From NCBI GenBank assembly GCA_964624585.1, contig CAZUXE010000007.1, positions 13,136-77,135 on the forward strand: a stretch of DNA of 64,000 nucleotides. Reading direction: 5' to 3'. Below are positions 44,597 through 52,976 of this stretch, in pieces. Positions within the stretch are counted from its first letter, which is position 1; every line of letters begins with the position of its first letter. The translations under genes were made by a program, and so were the position numbers. Origin of the DNA: CAZUXE01 sp964624585 (GTDB lineage: Bacteria; Hydrothermota; Tepidihabitantia; B3-TA06). The notes below the pieces were generated by a model. The model was not told the origin of the DNA. It was given only the letters and a program-made list of their open reading frames with translations, and did no database searches.

Positions 44597-45495
44597 ACCA
44601 ATCCCACAAGCAGTTTTTGTAAACTCTCTCCATCAACAGCCAAAATCTTTTCCGTACGCGATCCACTATAGGTTACAGGAACACCAATAACTATACAGGT
44701 AACTCCTTGCCTAGAAAGACTATCCGCAGGACTCGAAATTCCGGTCAATAGACTTTTCTGAATTTTTACATCTTGATCTTTTGCAAGCCTATCAAACTCT
44801 ATTAAATAATCTTCAGGAGCAATCGCTCCCTTCGTTCGAAGACCAACTACAGCACCATGGGCAGAAACACACATTTCTCCAACAGGAATTGCCTCAAGAG
44901 AAAAACAGCTTTGAAACTCTATAGACTTTAAGGCACTACTTACTCCCATAAAATTCAGATAACGTCCAACATAAAAAACAAGCGCAAGGGACTGTTCTGT
45001 TGATGATAAATCTTCGGCTAAGGAAAGCATAGCGGCAATACTAAATCTATCAAACAAAGCGTTGGAATAGTAAGCATTTTCTGTTACCTCAAAATTCGGA
45101 GAAGGAATTAAAAATGTGTTTGAATTCTCTATCTTATTGTTATGTAGAGGCTCAGCATACATTTTTTTACCTTCCCTATCACCAAAAATTAAATATTTAT
45201 TCTCCTGAGCGTCAATCGCCCAACCTGATGTTTTCTTAGAATCCCTTGGTACAGGCTTCAGCTGCAAAATTCCGTCTTCCTGCTGATGTTCAACAATCCA
45301 AGCTGGTTGATCCAGATGAGTCATAAAAACTTTATAAGGCGGTCTACCTTTAAGGGCAATCACGTTACCCAAACTATCAATCTTAGACGAAAAACCGAAT
45401 TGTTCCAGTTTTTTTTGAACGAATTTAATTATTTTACCTTCGCGTCCGGTTGGAGCAAAGATTTCACATAATTCTTTTAACAATTCAATTTTCAT
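44593..45495 (-). CDS. Degenerate M42-peptidase paralogue, probably inactive
   Basis: 300 residues aligned with the two upstream M42 enzymes (start KIELLKELCEIFAPTGREGKI). The first metal motif survives in part as MTHLDQPAW (normal AHxDEVG). The metal-bridging Asp of ALDDRVG is replaced in NALFDRFS, and the catalytic QEEVGLRGA corresponds to GRYLNFMGVSSA without the Glu pair. The final HSP motif is TYSGSRT. It is also shorter than its relatives. It probably lost activity and may be a regulatory or structural subunit of the M42 dodecamer. SD GGAGAGG precedes the ATG; it overlaps both neighbours by 4 bp. Confidence 0.8.
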   Translation of the reverse strand: MKIELLKELCEIFAPTGREGKIIKFVQKKLEQFGFSSKIDSLGNVIALKGRPPYKVFMTHLDQPAWIVEHQQEDGILQLKPVPRDSKKTSGWAIDAQENKYLIFGDREGKKMYAEPLHNNKIENSNTFLIPSPNFEVTENAYYSNALFDRFSIAAMLSLAEDLSSTEQSLALVFYVGRYLNFMGVSSALKSIEFQSCFSLEAIPVGEMCVSAHGAVVGLRTKGAIAPEDYLIEFDRLAKDQDVKIQKSLLTGISSPADSLSRQGVTCIVIGVPVTYSGSRTEKILAVDGESLQKLLVGLV

Positions 45496-46514
45496 GAAAA
45501 AACCTCTCCAAGCTTTCTTGACGTTGCCCGAACCAATTCCAATGTAGTGTTTATATCACTAAGCGTGGTTAAAGCAACAGGTGAATGAATATAACGCGAA
45601 GGTACTGCAACTACCGCAGTTCGCAAAGACTTAACCCGTACTGCAGCTCCGGCATCTGTTCCTCCCACTAACGGACGCTTATACTGCCAAGGTATGTTGT
45701 TAGAATTAGCAACCTCAGTGAATAAATTTAATAAGTCTTCATTACACACAACTGAGCCATCAAGAACAGTAATCACAGGCCCTGCTCCAAGCGAAGGATT
45801 CCTTGCTAAATCACCGTTTACCGGTACATCCGCAGCGCCTGTACCTTCAAGAACTATCAATATATCTGGCTGAATCCTAGCTGTCGCTAAGCTTGCACCT
45901 CTAAGACCAACCTCTTCTTGAACCGTCCATACAAAGGTTACAGGAATATCAAAAGTACCTTTGATAAGCTCAGTCATAATAAAACACCCAACCCTGTCAT
46001 CTAAAGCTTTTGCCTTAACGCAACCATCTTGCAACTCAAAATCCGTATCAAAACATATGGGATCTCCCACCTGAACAAATTTTTCCGTTTGAATTTTGGA
46101 CGCAGAACCAATATCAATTCTCAGCTCATGTATAGGTATTACCTTACTTTGTTCTTCGAAGGTAGAAAGATGATGGGGTTTTACTCCAATAACCCCTGTA
46201 ATTTCGTTTTCCCCAACCCTTACTCTTTTCGCAAGCAAAACTCTTGAATCCACACCGCCAAGGGGAAGAAATTTTATACAGCCATCTTCGTCAATTTTTT
46301 CAACCATCAACCCCACTTCGTCAGTATGAGCGGCAAACATCAAATGCGGCCCGCTTTTTCCTAAACCTTTCTCCATATACAAATTGCCAAGATGATCGGT
46401 ATAAACCTTATCTGCATATTCAGAGACATCTTCTCTGATAATTTGGGTAACCTTTTCCTCCTGACCTGGTAAACCTGAAACATCGCACAGTTTTTTTAAT
46501 AAGTCAAGATTCAT
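45492..46514 (-). CDS. M42-family aminopeptidase (complete active site)
   Basis: Tetrahedral-type metallo-aminopeptidase (glutamyl aminopeptidase/cellulase M family) acting on peptides in the cytoplasm. All motifs are present: FAAHTDEVGLM, KAKALDDRVGC (bridging Asp), VWTVQEEVGLRGA (catalytic Glu), LEGTGAADVP, VGGTDAGA and YIHSPV. It has 340 residues from the ATG at 46514, which overlaps the upstream stop as ATGA; a TTG three codons earlier is possible. Middle gene of a tandem M42 trio downstream of parAB. Confidence 0.93.
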   Translation of the reverse strand: MNLDLLKKLCDVSGLPGQEEKVTQIIREDVSEYADKVYTDHLGNLYMEKGLGKSGPHLMFAAHTDEVGLMVEKIDEDGCIKFLPLGGVDSRVLLAKRVRVGENEITGVIGVKPHHLSTFEEQSKVIPIHELRIDIGSASKIQTEKFVQVGDPICFDTDFELQDGCVKAKALDDRVGCFIMTELIKGTFDIPVTFVWTVQEEVGLRGASLATARIQPDILIVLEGTGAADVPVNGDLARNPSLGAGPVITVLDGSVVCNEDLLNLFTEVANSNNIPWQYKRPLVGGTDAGAAVRVKSLRTAVVAVPSRYIHSPVALTTLSDINTTLELVRATSRKLGEVFS

Positions 46515-47542
46515 GCTTCCCAAAGTTTCTCCTCTACAAACGCTGTATCCAAAAGTTTCAAGGATAACTCAACATCATTAAGGTCCACAACTTCCACAGG
46601 TGAATGCATATTACGAATGGGAATAGATAAAAGTATTACAGGCATTCCCTCCCCTACAAGACTTATGATATCTGCTTCTGTGCCAGTACTTCTGGTCAGC
46701 GGTTCCAATGAATAGGAAAGATTAAGAGACTCTGAAACCTCCTTCATTACGTGCAGATGTGATTTGGATAGAATTGGACCAACACCTAAGGTATAACCCT
46801 CACCTAAAGGAAACGCCGAATCTTCAACCCCATGAGACAATCCGAAAGTAGCATCCATGATTAAAGCGAAAGAAACATCTTCCGTCGATTGAAAGGCTAA
46901 CCGTGTTGCTGCTGCTGCACCAAACATCATACCTTCTTCCTGAGTTGAAGCAATAAACCTCACTCTACCAGGCAAACTTTTAGAGCTTAACCTTTCGGTA
47001 AGGAGAAGAGAAAGATATAAACTTACACGATTATCGATCCCAGCCCCTGTCAGCATCGTTCCCAACATTCGAGAAGACCTATATCTCCAGGTACACGAGT
47101 CTCCAATATGCACATTTTGGTGAACTTGCTCTGCCGCAAGTCCAGTATCAATAAATAATTTCTTTCGCGGAACAGGTCGCGTCCTTTCCTCTTGAGATAA
47201 ATAGTGAGGTGGAACCATTCCCACTACACCTGTTAATTCCTTTTTCCCCCATACACTAACTTCTTGACCTGGGGCAATTCTTGCATCAATTCCAGGCATC
47301 TGAAAATAAATATAACCTTCTTTGTCTATTCTTTCCACTGTATATGAAACTTGGTCTATATGGGCGCTTACAAGGGCCAAACTTTCGCCTTCGCCAATTT
47401 CCCAATAAAGCCCTGCATAACCAGCGTCAATTGGAACAATCCCTATTTTTTTTAGATATTGAGCAATAAACGCTTTCATTTTCTCTTCACGCCCGGAAGG
47501 TGAAGGGACATTGAGAATTTCTAAAAAGGTATCGTGATTCAT
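46511..47542 (-). CDS. M42-family aminopeptidase, divergent paralogue
   Basis: 343 residues. The active-site residues are retained with variations: SAHIDQVSYTV (normal DEVG is DQVS), AGIDNRVSLYL (DNR in place of DDR), ASTQEEGMMFGAA (Glu pair present), IMDATFGLSHG (Asp ligand) and NMHSPVE. It is likely active but with different specificity or subunit role from its neighbour. It overlaps the parB stop (ATGA) and the next M42 gene by 4 bp, implying coordinated synthesis of the trio, perhaps as a hetero-oligomer. Confidence 0.9.
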   Translation of the reverse strand: MNHDTFLEILNVPSPSGREEKMKAFIAQYLKKIGIVPIDAGYAGLYWEIGEGESLALVSAHIDQVSYTVERIDKEGYIYFQMPGIDARIAPGQEVSVWGKKELTGVVGMVPPHYLSQEERTRPVPRKKLFIDTGLAAEQVHQNVHIGDSCTWRYRSSRMLGTMLTGAGIDNRVSLYLSLLLTERLSSKSLPGRVRFIASTQEEGMMFGAAAATRLAFQSTEDVSFALIMDATFGLSHGVEDSAFPLGEGYTLGVGPILSKSHLHVMKEVSESLNLSYSLEPLTRSTGTEADIISLVGEGMPVILLSIPIRNMHSPVEVVDLNDVELSLKLLDTAFVEEKLWEA

Positions 47543-48381
47543 TTCTCTCTAAACCATTCAAGAAGCCTTGCAAACTCAGCATCACTGGAGAAATTTATTA
47601 CTATTTTTCCTCCCTTTGCTCCGCGAGTAACGGATGTCTTAACTCCAAGCTTTTGGGATATTAATTCCTCAGCATCAACCGAAATACCATCTGTTTTCTT
47701 AATTCGTTCCGGCATCTTTACTTTAGCCGCCTGCTGAGCCAAACGTTCAACTGCCCTAACAGTAAGACCTTCTACAACAATCCTATCACATATTTTTTCG
47801 ATAAGGGATATGGAATGTATTTGCAATAATGCTCTAGCATGACCCTCTGTAATTTTGCCTTCTTCAAGATAAAGTTTTGCCTTACGCGGCAACATAAGTA
47901 ACCTAAGCGTATTGGCAACTGTTGAGCGATTCTTTCCAACTATATGTGCAACTTCATCCTGAGTTAAACCAAATTCATCTGCCAGTTGTTTGAAAGCCAA
48001 GGCTGATTCTATTGGATTAAGGTTCGCACGCTGTATATTCTCAATCAAAGCCAAAGCAAGCATCTGCTTGTTATCGGCTTCCCTGATTACCACAGGCACT
48101 TCTTTCAAACCGGCAAGCTTAGCCGCTTTTAACCTACGTGAACCTGCCACAAGCTGATAACCTGCTCCGTGACGACGAACAACTATAGGCTGAAGTATAC
48201 CGTGTTCTTTAATGGAAGCAGCTAATTCCTGAACTTCCTTACCCGAGACCTTACGCGGTTGATACGGATTATCGCCAATAAGATTTACGGAAAGACTAAT
48301 TGTAGCCTTCTTATCCTCAGAAGTGGATTTTGAGGATGGAATAAGTGCATCAAGTCCCTTACCTAAGGCTTTTCTAGTCAC
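47539..48381 (-). CDS. parB: Chromosome-partitioning protein ParB
   Basis: CTP-dependent DNA clamp that loads at parS sites. The N-terminal KALGKGLDALIP is the conserved ParA-stimulating leader. Later come NPYQPRK, GSRRLKAAKLAG (the CTPase box, GERRxRA in most), LIENIQRANLNPIE and the helix-turn-helix LTQDEVAHIVGKNRSTVAN. It has 280 residues. It overlaps parA by 8 bp. I found no parS-like palindrome in the window. Confidence 0.96.
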   Translation of the reverse strand: MTRKALGKGLDALIPSSKSTSEDKKATISLSVNLIGDNPYQPRKVSGKEVQELAASIKEHGILQPIVVRRHGAGYQLVAGSRRLKAAKLAGLKEVPVVIREADNKQMLALALIENIQRANLNPIESALAFKQLADEFGLTQDEVAHIVGKNRSTVANTLRLLMLPRKAKLYLEEGKITEGHARALLQIHSISLIEKICDRIVVEGLTVRAVERLAQQAAKVKMPERIKKTDGISVDAEELISQKLGVKTSVTRGAKGGKIVINFSSDAEFARLLEWFREK

Positions 48382-49129
48382 GTGCTATCACCTCTTTTGC
48401 CAACTCAAGATAGGCCTGAGCCCCACGGGAATTAATATCATAATGCAGTATAGTTTGTCCAAAACTTGGAGCCTCAGCCAACCTAATATTTCGCGGGATT
48501 GTAGTTGAAAAGACTTTATCCGCAAAGTGTTTTTTCACTTCACCTGCTACCTGCTCAGCCAAATTGGTTCGGGAATCATACATTGTCAAAAGCACCCCAA
48601 AAATCTCCAAGTTTGGATTCAAGGCTTCTCTAACCCTATTTAAGGTATCAACAAGTTTACTTAAACCTTCCAGAGAATAATACTCACATTGAACCGGTAT
48701 AATTACCCCTTGAGCAGCTACCAAAGCATTTAAGGTAAGAAGACCCAAAGAAGGCGGTGCGTCTATAATAACGTAGTCATAGTTATTGAGAGCATCCAAA
48801 GCATCACGCAGTCTTGACTCTCTGCCCTGGGCATCAATTAATTCTATCTCCAAACCTGCCAAATCAAGAGAGGCCGGAAGTAAATCAAGACAGGCGACTT
48901 GTGTGGAACGAATAGCTTGTTTCAAACAAGAAGGTTCACTTAAGACATCATAGGTTGACATCTGTAAAGAACGATTATCAACACCCAAACCACTAGTAGC
49001 GTTCGCTTGAGCATCAATATCTACAAGCAACACTTTCTTCTCAGCCACCGCCAACGCTGCTGCCATATTTATAGAAGTAGTTGTTTTACCAACTCCGCCC
49101 TTTTGGTTCACAACAGCAATACGACGCAT
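48374..49129 (-). CDS. parA: Chromosome-partitioning ATPase ParA/Soj
   Basis: Deviant Walker ATPase that moves ParB-bound origins. The P-loop NQKGGVGKTT is at ~8-17, followed by VLLVDIDAQANATSGLG (Walker A'), DYVIIDAPPSLGLLT (Walker B) and IPVQCEYYSLEGL. The start is placed at ATG 49129 (251 residues): MRRIAVVNQKGG is the typical N-terminus, and a TTGACA/TAACAT promoter ends 5 nt before it. An in-frame TTG at 49162, overlapping the hisS stop, would add 11 residues that coincide with the promoter. Partner of the downstream parB. Confidence 0.95.
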   Translation of the reverse strand: MRRIAVVNQKGGVGKTTTSINMAAALAVAEKKVLLVDIDAQANATSGLGVDNRSLQMSTYDVLSEPSCLKQAIRSTQVACLDLLPASLDLAGLEIELIDAQGRESRLRDALDALNNYDYVIIDAPPSLGLLTLNALVAAQGVIIPVQCEYYSLEGLSKLVDTLNRVREALNPNLEIFGVLLTMYDSRTNLAEQVAGEVKKHFADKVFSTTIPRNIRLAEAPSFGQTILHYDINSRGAQAYLELAKEVIARD

Positions 49130-49134
49130 CCGAT

Positions 49135-49162
49135 ATGTTATTGAATAGTCTTGGCTTGTCAA
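49135..49162 (-). promoter_or_regulatory. Promoter of parA, inside the hisS 3' end, predicting a leaderless mRNA
   Basis: Minus strand: TTGACA (49162-49157), a 16-nt spacer, TAACAT (49140-49135), then 5 nt and the ATG at 49129. There is no ribosome binding site. The -35 overlaps the hisS stop codon. Confidence 0.65.
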
Positions 49163-50421
49163 CTAATATTGCTCTTTTTTAACCCTAAAAGGTCAATAAG
49201 CTCTTTCAAAGTCAACTCTTTTTGCTCACCTGAACGCATATCACGTAAAACCAGCTTCCCTGATTTAATTTCATCTTCACCAACTATAAGTACCTTACTG
49301 ACATTACGAGAATTGGCACGCCTAAGTTGACGGGAAAGATTACCTTTGCGGAATTCAGCAACAGCAAATATGGAATTTTTTCTAAATTCAAAAAGAATAT
49401 CTAAAACGAATTCCCTACTGGCTTCCCCCAGAGGTATAATGAGCAAAGGAATAGGTTCTTGCTGATAGACAAACACCTGCTCCCCTTGACTAGCGAGAAG
49501 CGCGCGCTCCACTCCAAAGGCAAAACCGACAGCCGGAACGCTAGGTCCTCCCAATTCTTGCATAAGATAATCGTAACGTCCACCGCCACAAACAACGCTT
49601 TGCGCCCCCAAGGCAGCTGAAACAAACTCTATTACCGTTCGGGAATAATAATCCAGCCCTCTAACCAAACGAATATTCTCTTTATATGGAATAGCAAACT
49701 GATCCAGACCTTTTTTAACCCCTTGAAAATGACTTGCGCATTCATCACAAAGATAATCACGCTGAGAAGGAGCAGATATCAGTATTGTTTGACAAGTCTT
49801 AACCTTACAGTCAAATACTCTTAAAGGATTGCGTTCCATACGCAACTTACAGTCATCACAAAGTCCAGCACGATGCTTTTTTAGAAATAACTTTAACTGT
49901 TCGGTATAATGGGGACGACACTGTCTACAACCAATAGTATTAATTTCCAAATGCATTTTTTCAATACCTATGGTTGTTAATAAATCGTACCCTAGTCTAA
50001 TAAGCTCAGCATCAACCTCCGGTTCAGCCTCCCCAATTATTTCCACTCCTATTTGAGTATGCTCACGATATCTACCTTTCTGAGGTTTATCTTGCCTAAA
50101 CATAGACATCATATACCATAACCTTACAGGAATTTTTATCTTATTCTCTATAACAGCTCTCATTATAGAAGGAGTACCCTCAGGTCTGAGGGCCAAATCA
50201 CGTCCGCCCATATCGTTAAATCTGTACATCTCCTTAATTACGATATCTGATGAATTACCAGTGGTTCGCTGATACAATTCGTAATATTCAAATGTCGGCG
50301 TGTAAATAGGCATAAACCCTGCATTATTAAGATAAGAGTAGACAAGCTGCTCAAGCCTACGCCTGGCTAAAGCTTCTGTAGGTAAAATATCTCTTGTACC
50401 TTTAACTCTCTGAAAACGCAC
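49159..50421 (-). CDS. hisS: Histidyl-tRNA synthetase
   Basis: Class II aminoacyl-tRNA synthetase. Its start RFQRVKGTRDILP is diagnostic. Motif 2 is FRQDKPQKGRYREHTQ. A Cys-rich block (CRQC...LCDDC...DCKVKTC...LCDEC) is found in many HisRS. The His-binding LVRGLDYYSRTVIEF and motif 3 region GGGRYDYL...FAFGVERAL follow, and the C-terminal anticodon domain comes last. I start at GTG 50421, preceded by GGAGGAGAC (420 residues); the open frame begins 11 codons earlier without a ribosome binding site. It overlaps the VanZ-like gene by 20 bp. Confidence 0.95.
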   Translation of the reverse strand: MRFQRVKGTRDILPTEALARRRLEQLVYSYLNNAGFMPIYTPTFEYYELYQRTTGNSSDIVIKEMYRFNDMGGRDLALRPEGTPSIMRAVIENKIKIPVRLWYMMSMFRQDKPQKGRYREHTQIGVEIIGEAEPEVDAELIRLGYDLLTTIGIEKMHLEINTIGCRQCRPHYTEQLKLFLKKHRAGLCDDCKLRMERNPLRVFDCKVKTCQTILISAPSQRDYLCDECASHFQGVKKGLDQFAIPYKENIRLVRGLDYYSRTVIEFVSAALGAQSVVCGGGRYDYLMQELGGPSVPAVGFAFGVERALLASQGEQVFVYQQEPIPLLIIPLGEASREFVLDILFEFRKNSIFAVAEFRKGNLSRQLRRANSRNVSKVLIVGEDEIKSGKLVLRDMRSGEQKELTLKELIDLLGLKKSNIS

Positions 50422-50734
50422 GTCTCCTCCTGAAATAGGATATAATAAATCCAATTATAATCCCCGCCTCATTGGCAAGCAAATCCCATACAGCAACTTG
50501 TCTTCCTGGAGAAAAATACTGCTGTAGTTCATTAATTAAACCAAAAACAAGTAGCGGTATAATTATCCACCATTTGAAAGAACTTCCTGCCAAATACCCC
50601 AGATAAGCAAAAGCCATTAAGTGAAAAATTTTATCGAAATTAAAACGCTGAATAGATTGAGTTTGCCCGGGTATGAAGGAAAGGCATATCAAAAACAGGG
50701 TCCAAACAATAAGGTAAATGTGACTTCGACGCAC
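50402..50734 (-). CDS. VanZ-like membrane protein
   Basis: 110 residues with about three to four TM helices. VanZ-family features are IYLIVWTLFLICLSFIPG, then FDKIFHLMAFAYLGYLAG (KxxHxxxF) and INELQQYFSPGRQVAVWDLLANEAG, with conserved Glu and the PGR..DxxxN pattern. The family is loosely linked to teicoplanin resistance but most members are of unknown role. GTG start at 50734, two bp after the V-ATPase D stop; it overlaps hisS. Confidence 0.85.
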   Translation of the reverse strand: MRRSHIYLIVWTLFLICLSFIPGQTQSIQRFNFDKIFHLMAFAYLGYLAGSSFKWWIIIPLLVFGLINELQQYFSPGRQVAVWDLLANEAGIIIGFIISYFRRRRAFSES

Positions 50735-50735
50735 A

Positions 50736-51356
50736 TCAGCCCCGAATAATCTCCTTGATACGCATCAGACGAGTTAAATTGCCTCGTTCCATTTCAGAAA
50801 GCTTCAAGTTTATATAACTTATCGTTTCAGAGATATTGGGAATTACTACATATTCTAAAGCGTTTACCCTTCTACGGGTTCTCTCAATTTCTTCAGCAAC
50901 CAGTTCTAGGGTTTTTTCCTTTTCAGCAAGAAGAACCATTTTTTCAAGAACGGAGAAAAGGTATTTCAAGGCATAATCTAACTCACCAGAGGTATCAAGA
51001 AATCCGTAACAACGGATATTACCTTCCAGACGAGGCTTGAAAGTAGGAGCTTTAACATTAAGTATCCTTCGAATACCAGCTTCTATTGAAAGTTTTACAG
51101 CAGGCAAGGATGTCGCTATATCTGTTGCATTAGGATGATGTTGCGCTTTAGCTAAGGCGAATTTAGCAAATCCTTTTCTTAAAGATTCTTCGACTTCCTT
51201 GCGTAACAATTGAATTTCATCAACCAGTGAATATACATTACGCATAAGCTCTTCAAGCTTATCTTTGAGCAATTTATAACCACGCGCTGCAATCTTAAGC
51301 CTACGACGCAGCCTTAGAAGCTCCATTCGAGTAGCATTAACGTTCAGCCTAGCCAT
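50736..51356 (-). CDS. atpD: V/A-type ATPase subunit D (central stalk)
   Basis: 206-residue, mostly helical rotor subunit. The N-terminal coiled coil ARLNVNATRMELLRLRRRL and the C-terminal ETISYINLKLSEMERGN are conserved in archaeal/bacterial D subunits. It forms the shaft with F. It follows subunit B by 42 bp and precedes the VanZ-like gene. Closes the C-F-A-B-D part of the ATPase operon. Confidence 0.93.
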   Translation of the reverse strand: MARLNVNATRMELLRLRRRLKIAARGYKLLKDKLEELMRNVYSLVDEIQLLRKEVEESLRKGFAKFALAKAQHHPNATDIATSLPAVKLSIEAGIRRILNVKAPTFKPRLEGNIRCYGFLDTSGELDYALKYLFSVLEKMVLLAEKEKTLELVAEEIERTRRRVNALEYVVIPNISETISYINLKLSEMERGNLTRLMRIKEIIRG

Positions 51357-51398
51357 ATAGAATATCTCCAGAAGACCGTCTAGAATTAATAGTTATCA

Positions 51399-52976
51399 CT
51401 AATTAGCTTCCTTGTTAAATTTAGCCACTGCTGCGTCATAATATTTCTCAAGATTCTCATCACGAACACGTTTCATTTCTCCACGCGGCAACATTGTCAA
51501 AAGTTCCCATCCCAAATCAAGAGTCTGAGTAATTGTACGATCTTCGTATTCGCCTTGAGAAATATAACGCTGTTCAAATGCCTCGGCAAATTTCATATAT
51601 TTCTTATCGATATCTGTAAGAGCCGCTTCACCCAAAATTACGGCAAGCTCTGCGGCTTCTTTTCCCCTAGCATATGCGGCATACAACTGGTTGAACAAAT
51701 CAGCATGGTCTTCACGGGTTTTACCCTTACCAATTCCCTTATCTTTCAAACGTGATAAGGAAGGTAAAACGTCAACCGGTGGTGCAACTTTCTTATTATG
51801 TAGAGAACGCGAAAGTATTATTTGTCCTTCTGTAATGTAGCCGGTAAGGTCTGGGATAGGATGCGTTTTATCATCTTCCGGCATAGTCAAAATAGGTATC
51901 AATGTAATAGAACCTTCCGAACCTTTGATGCGTCCTGAACGTTCATAAATAGCTGCAAGGTCGGTATACAGATAGCCCGGGTATCCGCGCCGGCCGGGAA
52001 TTTCTTTTCTGGCCGCTGATATCTCACGAAGAGCCTCACAATAATTAGTTATGTCCGTAAGAATAACCAGTACATGATAATTCATGGTAAAGGCCAAATA
52101 TTCGGCAGCCGTAAATGCAACACGTGGAGTAGCAATTCGTTCGATAGCAGGATCATCGGCAAGGTTAAGGAAAAGAACCGAACGCTCCAATGCCCCTGTT
52201 CTTCTAAAATCGTCAATAAAGAATTGGGCTTCCTCAAAGGTAATACCCATTGCTCCAAAAACAACAGCAAACTCTTCTGAAGCCCCAAGAACCTTTGCCT
52301 GTCTGGCAATTTGTGCAGCCATTTTGTTGTGTGGAAGCCCTGAACCTGAAAAAATAGGTAATTTCTGACCACGAACCAAGGTATTTAAGCCGTCAATTGG
52401 AGAAATACCAGTCTGGATAAACTCATTGGGATAAGAACGGGAATAAGGATTTATAGGAAGTCCGTTAATATCACGAAACTCTTCAGGAATAAGGGGAGGA
52501 GAACCGTCACGCGGACGGCCCAAGCCGTCAAAAACTCGTCCTCTAAGTTCGTTTGATACCCCAAGAGTAATTCCTTTACCTTGAAAACGTACCCTAGTTT
52601 GTCCTATTTCAATTCCGGCGGAACCTTCGAAAATCTGTATCAAGGCCTTATCTTCATTAACTTCAAGAACTCGACCCCGCCTGCGTTCTCCTGAAGGAAG
52701 AAATATCTCTACCAATTCCTCATACTTCACTCCCTCTACACCTTCAACCATAAGTAAAGGCCCTGCAACAGATGTAATCGTTTGATAATCGATAATTCCT
52801 TGCATCTTCTTTTTCGCAGAAGAGGTTTTAGTAACACTACGACGTGTANNNNNNNNNNNNNNNNNNNNNNNNNNNNNNNNNNNNNNNNNNNNNNNNNNNN
52901 NNNNNNNNNNNNNNNNNNNNNNNNNNNNNNNNNNNNNNNNNNNNNNNNTGTTACGGGAAGTGTTACGGGTGGCCAT
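51399..52976 (-). CDS. atpB: V/A-type ATPase subunit B, with N-terminal extension broken by an assembly gap
   Basis: Regulatory nucleotide-binding subunit. The conserved body starts MQGIIDYQTITSVAGPLLM and contains IQTGISPIDGLNTLVRGQKLPIFSG and ITLIPILTMPEDDKTHP. Before this core comes a Thr/Arg/Ser/Lys-rich tail (MATRNTSRN, gap, TRRSVTKTSSAKKK). The ATG at 52976 is coupled to the subunit A stop (TAATG) and has AAGGAGG seven bases upstream, so the extension is probably real. The gap of 100 N is of unknown true length, hence the protein length is unknown. A shorter start at the MQGII ATG lacks a good ribosome binding site. Confidence 0.9.
   Translation of the reverse strand: MATRNTSRNXXXXXXXXXXXXXXXXXXXXXXXXXXXXXXXXXXTRRSVTKTSSAKKKMQGIIDYQTITSVAGPLLMVEGVEGVKYEELVEIFLPSGERRRGRVLEVNEDKALIQIFEGSAGIEIGQTRVRFQGKGITLGVSNELRGRVFDGLGRPRDGSPPLIPEEFRDINGLPINPYSRSYPNEFIQTGISPIDGLNTLVRGQKLPIFSGSGLPHNKMAAQIARQAKVLGASEEFAVVFGAMGITFEEAQFFIDDFRRTGALERSVLFLNLADDPAIERIATPRVAFTAAEYLAFTMNYHVLVILTDITNYCEALREISAARKEIPGRRGYPGYLYTDLAAIYERSGRIKGSEGSITLIPILTMPEDDKTHPIPDLTGYITEGQIILSRSLHNKKVAPPVDVLPSLSRLKDKGIGKGKTREDHADLFNQLYAAYARGKEAAELAVILGEAALTDIDKKYMKFAEAFEQRYISQGEYEDRTITQTLDLGWELLTMLPRGEMKRVRDENLEKYYDAAVAKFNKEAN
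52849..52948. other. Assembly gap (100 N)
   Basis: A run of exactly 100 N, the usual placeholder for a gap of unknown size. The right flank repeats CCCGTAACACTT-like units and the left flank reads similarly on the coding strand, so a tandem repeat may have broken assembly. Confidence 0.95.

Noticed and set aside
47539..49162. parS centromere site near parAB
   Set aside because: I looked for TGTTTCACGTGAAACA-like palindromes in and around parAB and the whole window and saw none.
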